From Glutamicibacter sp. MNS18 (GTDB taxonomy: Bacteria > Actinomycetota > Actinomycetes > Actinomycetales > Micrococcaceae), in contig NZ_JAPCHW010000016.1 in the NCBI RefSeq assembly GCF_026107515.2, positions 31,689 through 95,688 of the forward strand: 64,000 nucleotides of DNA, read 5' to 3'. The notes beneath the pieces are model-generated. The model saw only the letters and a program-made list of their open reading frames with translations, did no database searches and was not told where the DNA came from. Positions 61,703 through 64,000 of the stretch are shown one piece after another (the first letter of the stretch is position 1; each line of letters opens with the position of its first letter). Made by a program: the position numbers and the translations under genes.

Positions 61703-62380
61703 CGCATCGTTACCCGTGGTCATTCATGTGTTGAGGTCTCCACCGTCGATGGGTCGATCCTGATCGATCCCGGAGGCTGGTCCGATCTGGACGGTGCCTT
61801 CGAGAACCAGCAGGCCGTGCTGATCACCCACGAGCATGCCGACCATGTGCTGCCCGAGGTGGTGGCCCGGGCGGTGGTGGCCGACCCGACCTTGCAGGTG
61901 TATGCGCCGCGTCCGGTGGTCGACATCCTGCATTCGCTGCTCCCCGAAGTGGCCCGCTCCCGTGTCGACCCGATCCTGCCCGGCGCCCAGGTGACCGTGG
62001 GCGGGATCCAGATCCAGACCTTCGGCGGCACCCACGCCACCATCCACCACACCCTGCCGATCGTGGCGAACATCGGGTACCTGCTGGGCGGACGCATCTT
62101 CCACCCCGGGGACAGCCTGCAGGTTCCGGTCGGAATCAGCCCCGAGGTGCTGCTGGTTCCGGCGATGGCCCCGTGGTCCAAGGTGGCCGAGGTCCTGGAC
62201 TTCGCCACCGCCGTGGATGCACCGGTCTGGGTCCCGATCCACGACGGATTGCTCAACGAGCGCGGACTGGCATTGTTCGACGGGCAACTGCAACGAGTGG
62301 CCGGCCTGAGCGGGCGCCGGTACCGGCGGCTGGAACAGGGCCGAAGCCATGACATCAACGACCTGACTGCCAAGGAGTAG
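61700..62380 (+). CDS. Metallo-beta-lactamase-fold hydrolase
   Basis: A 226-residue protein from ATG 61700 with the metal motif THEHADHVLPE (about 43-53), an early strand MRIVTRGHSCVEVSTVDGSILIDPGG and later HPGDSLQVP and PIHDGLLNERG metal ligands. UlaG-like hydrolases of this type cleave phosphodiesters or lactones; the substrate is not predictable. Six bases ahead of the sulfurtransferase gene, likely the same mRNA. Confidence 0.85.
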   Translation: MRIVTRGHSCVEVSTVDGSILIDPGGWSDLDGAFENQQAVLITHEHADHVLPEVVARAVVADPTLQVYAPRPVVDILHSLLPEVARSRVDPILPGAQVTVGGIQIQTFGGTHATIHHTLPIVANIGYLLGGRIFHPGDSLQVPVGISPEVLLVPAMAPWSKVAEVLDFATAVDAPVWVPIHDGLLNERGLALFDGQLQRVAGLSGRRYRRLEQGRSHDINDLTAKE

Positions 62381-62385
62381 CACGT

Positions 62386-63225
62386 ATGACCTCCCTGATC
62401 CGCGCCAGCGACCTGGCCGCGAAACTCCAGGACCCGAACCTGGTACTGCTCGATGTGCGTTGGTCCCTGGGCGCCACGGACAACCGGGAGAAGTACCAGG
62501 CCGGACACATTCCCGCGGCCCGATTCGTCGACCTGGAAACGGACCTGTCCGGCACCCCCGGCGAACACACCGGGCGCCACCCGTTGCCGCTGCCCGAGGA
62601 CTTCCAGGCCGCCGCCCGGCGCTGGGGGATCAACGACCAGAGCACGGTGGTGGTGTACGACGATGCCGGCTCGATGGCGGCCGCGCGGGCCTGGTGGCTG
62701 CTGCGCCACGCCGGGTTCCCCAGGGTGCTGGTCCTTGACGGAGGACTGCAGGCCTGGCGGGAAGCCAAATGCATCCTCTCCACGCAGAGCCCGGTCCCGG
62801 AACCGGGGACGGTGACCCTGTCCTGGGGAGCGCTGCCGGTGCTGGAAATGGCGGAACTGGAAGACTTCGACGGGGTGCTCATCGACTCGCGCGCCACCGC
62901 ACGCTACCTTGGTGTGGAAGAACCGGTCGACCCGGTCGCCGGACATATACCCGGTGCGTTGAACCGGCCCACCACCGACAACCTGGATGACTCCGCCCGC
63001 TTCAAGCCGGCCCAGACGCTACGCGAGGGCTTCGCCAGGCTCGGGGTGGAACCCGGCGGAACCCCACCGGCCGCCTATTGCGGTTCGGGGATCACCGCGG
63101 CCCACCAGGTGCTGGCCCTGCATGAAGCCGGCATCGAGGCGGCACTGTACCCGGGCTCCTGGTCGCAGTACTGCTCCTACCCGCAAAACCCGGTGGCCAC
63201 CAGCGACGAAATCCACCGCAGCTAG
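62386..63225 (+). CDS. sseA: Sulfurtransferase, 3-mercaptopyruvate type
   Basis: A 279-residue two-rhodanese-domain enzyme moving sulfur to cyanide or thiols. Active-site loop AYCGSGITA (about 228-236) with the catalytic cysteine; CGSG[VI]TA is typical of 3-mercaptopyruvate sulfurtransferases, whereas thiosulfate rhodaneses have CRxGxR. N-terminal domain: LVLLDVRWSLGATDNREKYQAGHIPAA; second domain: GVLIDSRATARYLGVEEPVDPVAGHIPGALNRP. Six bases after the MBL-fold gene. Confidence 0.92.
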   Translation: MTSLIRASDLAAKLQDPNLVLLDVRWSLGATDNREKYQAGHIPAARFVDLETDLSGTPGEHTGRHPLPLPEDFQAAARRWGINDQSTVVVYDDAGSMAAARAWWLLRHAGFPRVLVLDGGLQAWREAKCILSTQSPVPEPGTVTLSWGALPVLEMAELEDFDGVLIDSRATARYLGVEEPVDPVAGHIPGALNRPTTDNLDDSARFKPAQTLREGFARLGVEPGGTPPAAYCGSGITAAHQVLALHEAGIEAALYPGSWSQYCSYPQNPVATSDEIHRS

Positions 63226-63273
63226 TCATCGCCCGCTGTGGCGGGGGCAAAGCACGAACACCGAAAGGCATCC

Positions 63274-63699
63274 ATGAGCACGCTATTCACCAAAATCATC
63301 GACGGCCAGATCCCCGGCCGTTTCGTCTGGGCCGACGACCTGTGCGTCGCCTTCCTGACGATCGGGCCGATCACCAACGGGCACACGCTGGTGGTGCCGC
63401 GCGAGGAGATCGACGAGTTCACCGATGCGCCGGATGAGTTGGTAGCCCACCTGATGCAGGTGGCCGGCAAGATCGGGCGGGCCCAGAAGCGGGCGTTCGG
63501 CTCGGCGCGCGCAGGACTGATGGTTGCCGGTTTCGAGGTGCCGCACCTGCACGTGCATGTCTGGCCGACCAACTCGTTGTCGGATTTCGACCTAGCCCGT
63601 GCCGAGGAGAACCCCGATCCGGCCCGGATGGATGCCAACGCCGAGAAGTTGCGCGCCGCCCTGCGCGAGGATGGCCACGCCGAGGTCCGCGACGCCTGA
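63274..63699 (+). CDS. HIT-family nucleotide hydrolase
   Basis: A 141-residue histidine-triad protein from ATG 63274 (GAAAGG ahead). FTKIIDGQIPGRFVWADDLCVAFLTIGPITNGHTLVVPREEIDEFTD is the N-terminal half, VAGFEVPHLHVHVWPTN holds the HxHxHxx triad near residue 95. Hydrolyses AMP-linked or dinucleotide substrates in related proteins. Upstream in-frame ATG at 63238 is less likely. Confidence 0.93.
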   Translation: MSTLFTKIIDGQIPGRFVWADDLCVAFLTIGPITNGHTLVVPREEIDEFTDAPDELVAHLMQVAGKIGRAQKRAFGSARAGLMVAGFEVPHLHVHVWPTNSLSDFDLARAEENPDPARMDANAEKLRAALREDGHAEVRDA

Positions 63700-63784
63700 G
63701 CAAACGGCGCCCGTACCCCATCGTTCCCGCCGCCTGTGCGCGGTGTGAACGGTGGGGTTTCGTGTTCTCCGGGACGGTTGCGGC

Positions 63785-64000
63785 TTACCCGGTGTCGTTT
63801 GGTGGTGGGGTGGCCGGTGGTAGTGGTGGGGGTGGGTCGGTCAGGTCCGGTTCGTCGTTGCTGAACCAGTATTTGTTGCGTCGCGGGGTTCGGGTCGGGT
63901 CCAGGTATTCCGGTTCCAGTACGTGGGGTAGCCCGTTGATGTCCACGATCGTGAATTTCCCGGCGTGGTTGTCGTCGTGGTCCCGGGGGCAGAGCATGGC
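63785..64000 (-). CDS. HNH endonuclease / DUF222 (13E12-type) protein, C-terminal end
   Basis: Only the last 72 codons are in the window. AMLCPRDHDDNHAGKFTIVD is the usual end of the HNH domain, followed by the GLPHVLEPEYLDPTRTPRRNKYW block and a proline-rich tail, as in the DUF222/REP13E12 family that is abundant and often multi-copy in Micrococcaceae. The family is of unknown function; some members lie in mobile elements. Confidence 0.8.
   Translation of the reverse strand, partial: AMLCPRDHDDNHAGKFTIVDINGLPHVLEPEYLDPTRTPRRNKYWFSNDEPDLTDPPPPLPPATPPPNDTG

Noticed and set aside
1-64000. CRISPR arrays, tRNA and rRNA genes, insertion sequences, prophage
   Set aside because: Scanning by eye found no regularly spaced repeats, cloverleaf genes, transposases or phage genes; the tRNA-like part at 44.1-44.5 kb belongs to tmRNA.

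Overview
The window is 64 kb of high-GC chromosomal DNA from a Gram-positive actinobacterium. The gene set fits the Micrococcaceae (Arthrobacter and relatives): a WhiB1-type regulator, a Kgd-type 2-oxoglutarate decarboxylase with its FHA regulator GarA/OdhI, a PASTA-domain PknL kinase, a SigH/RshA pair, FtsEX, and a tmRNA whose tag reads AESKRTDFALAA. Family assignment is inference from content and gene order; nothing in the window names a species.

Layout. 1-8.6 kb is accessory: a broken membrane-protein gene at the left edge, a fatty-acid desaturase, an alpha/beta hydrolase, a TetR-PH-PH membrane operon with a perfect 20-bp operator, and a flavin aromatic hydroxylase (MobA-like) with a PcaR-like box in its leader. 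8.9-12.7 kb carries the conserved garA - MerR (ftsR) - DUF151 nuclease - MerR block and a ParA-like ATPase. 13.0-25.3 kb holds pyruvate carboxylase, fadD15, a lipid esterase, plsC, class II DAHP synthase, pknL and whiB1, an order that recalls the Mycobacterium aroG-pknL region. 25.7-34.6 kb is a Tad pilus island (tadA, tadB, tadC, a Flp-like pilin, two TadE-like and one TadG-like protein) next to a 1186-residue FHA/FtsK-type ATPase read in the opposite direction. 34.6-45.7 kb runs prfB, an inserted transporter and CoA-transferase cassette, then ftsE-ftsX-LytM hydrolase-smpB-ssrA. 45.7-50.5 kb is a tightly packed minus-strand run aroA-rsgA-hisN-mntR-crcB-crcB. 50.7-51.8 kb has sigH, rshA and a 24-residue ribosomal protein bL37 gene. 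52.7-56.5 kb is kgd. 56.9-64 kb has two CNNM/CorC membrane proteins, a zinc-type ABC ATPase and permease with a Zur-type repressor, a metallo-beta-lactamase-fold protein, a mercaptopyruvate-type sulfurtransferase, a HIT protein and the end of an HNH/DUF222 gene.

How the genes connect. GarA, its target Kgd and a candidate kinase (PknL) lie in the same 47 kb, with pyruvate carboxylase feeding the same TCA node. FtsEX with its hydrolase serves cell-wall splitting. SmpB and tmRNA serve ribosome rescue. SigH/RshA handles oxidative stress. The zinc ABC genes and their repressor share a probable Zur box. Several promoters place a TAGACT-like -10 hexamer 7-8 nt before the start codon, suggesting leaderless mRNAs.

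I saw no CRISPR array, prophage, transposase or tRNA gene. I found no convincing wholly new multi-gene system. The strongest oddities are the orphan EccC-like ATPase beside a stripped-down Tad locus, the tandem AACCGGTT palindromes ahead of a small Cys-containing ORF, several regulator-less operators, and an SGNH protein lacking its catalytic serine.
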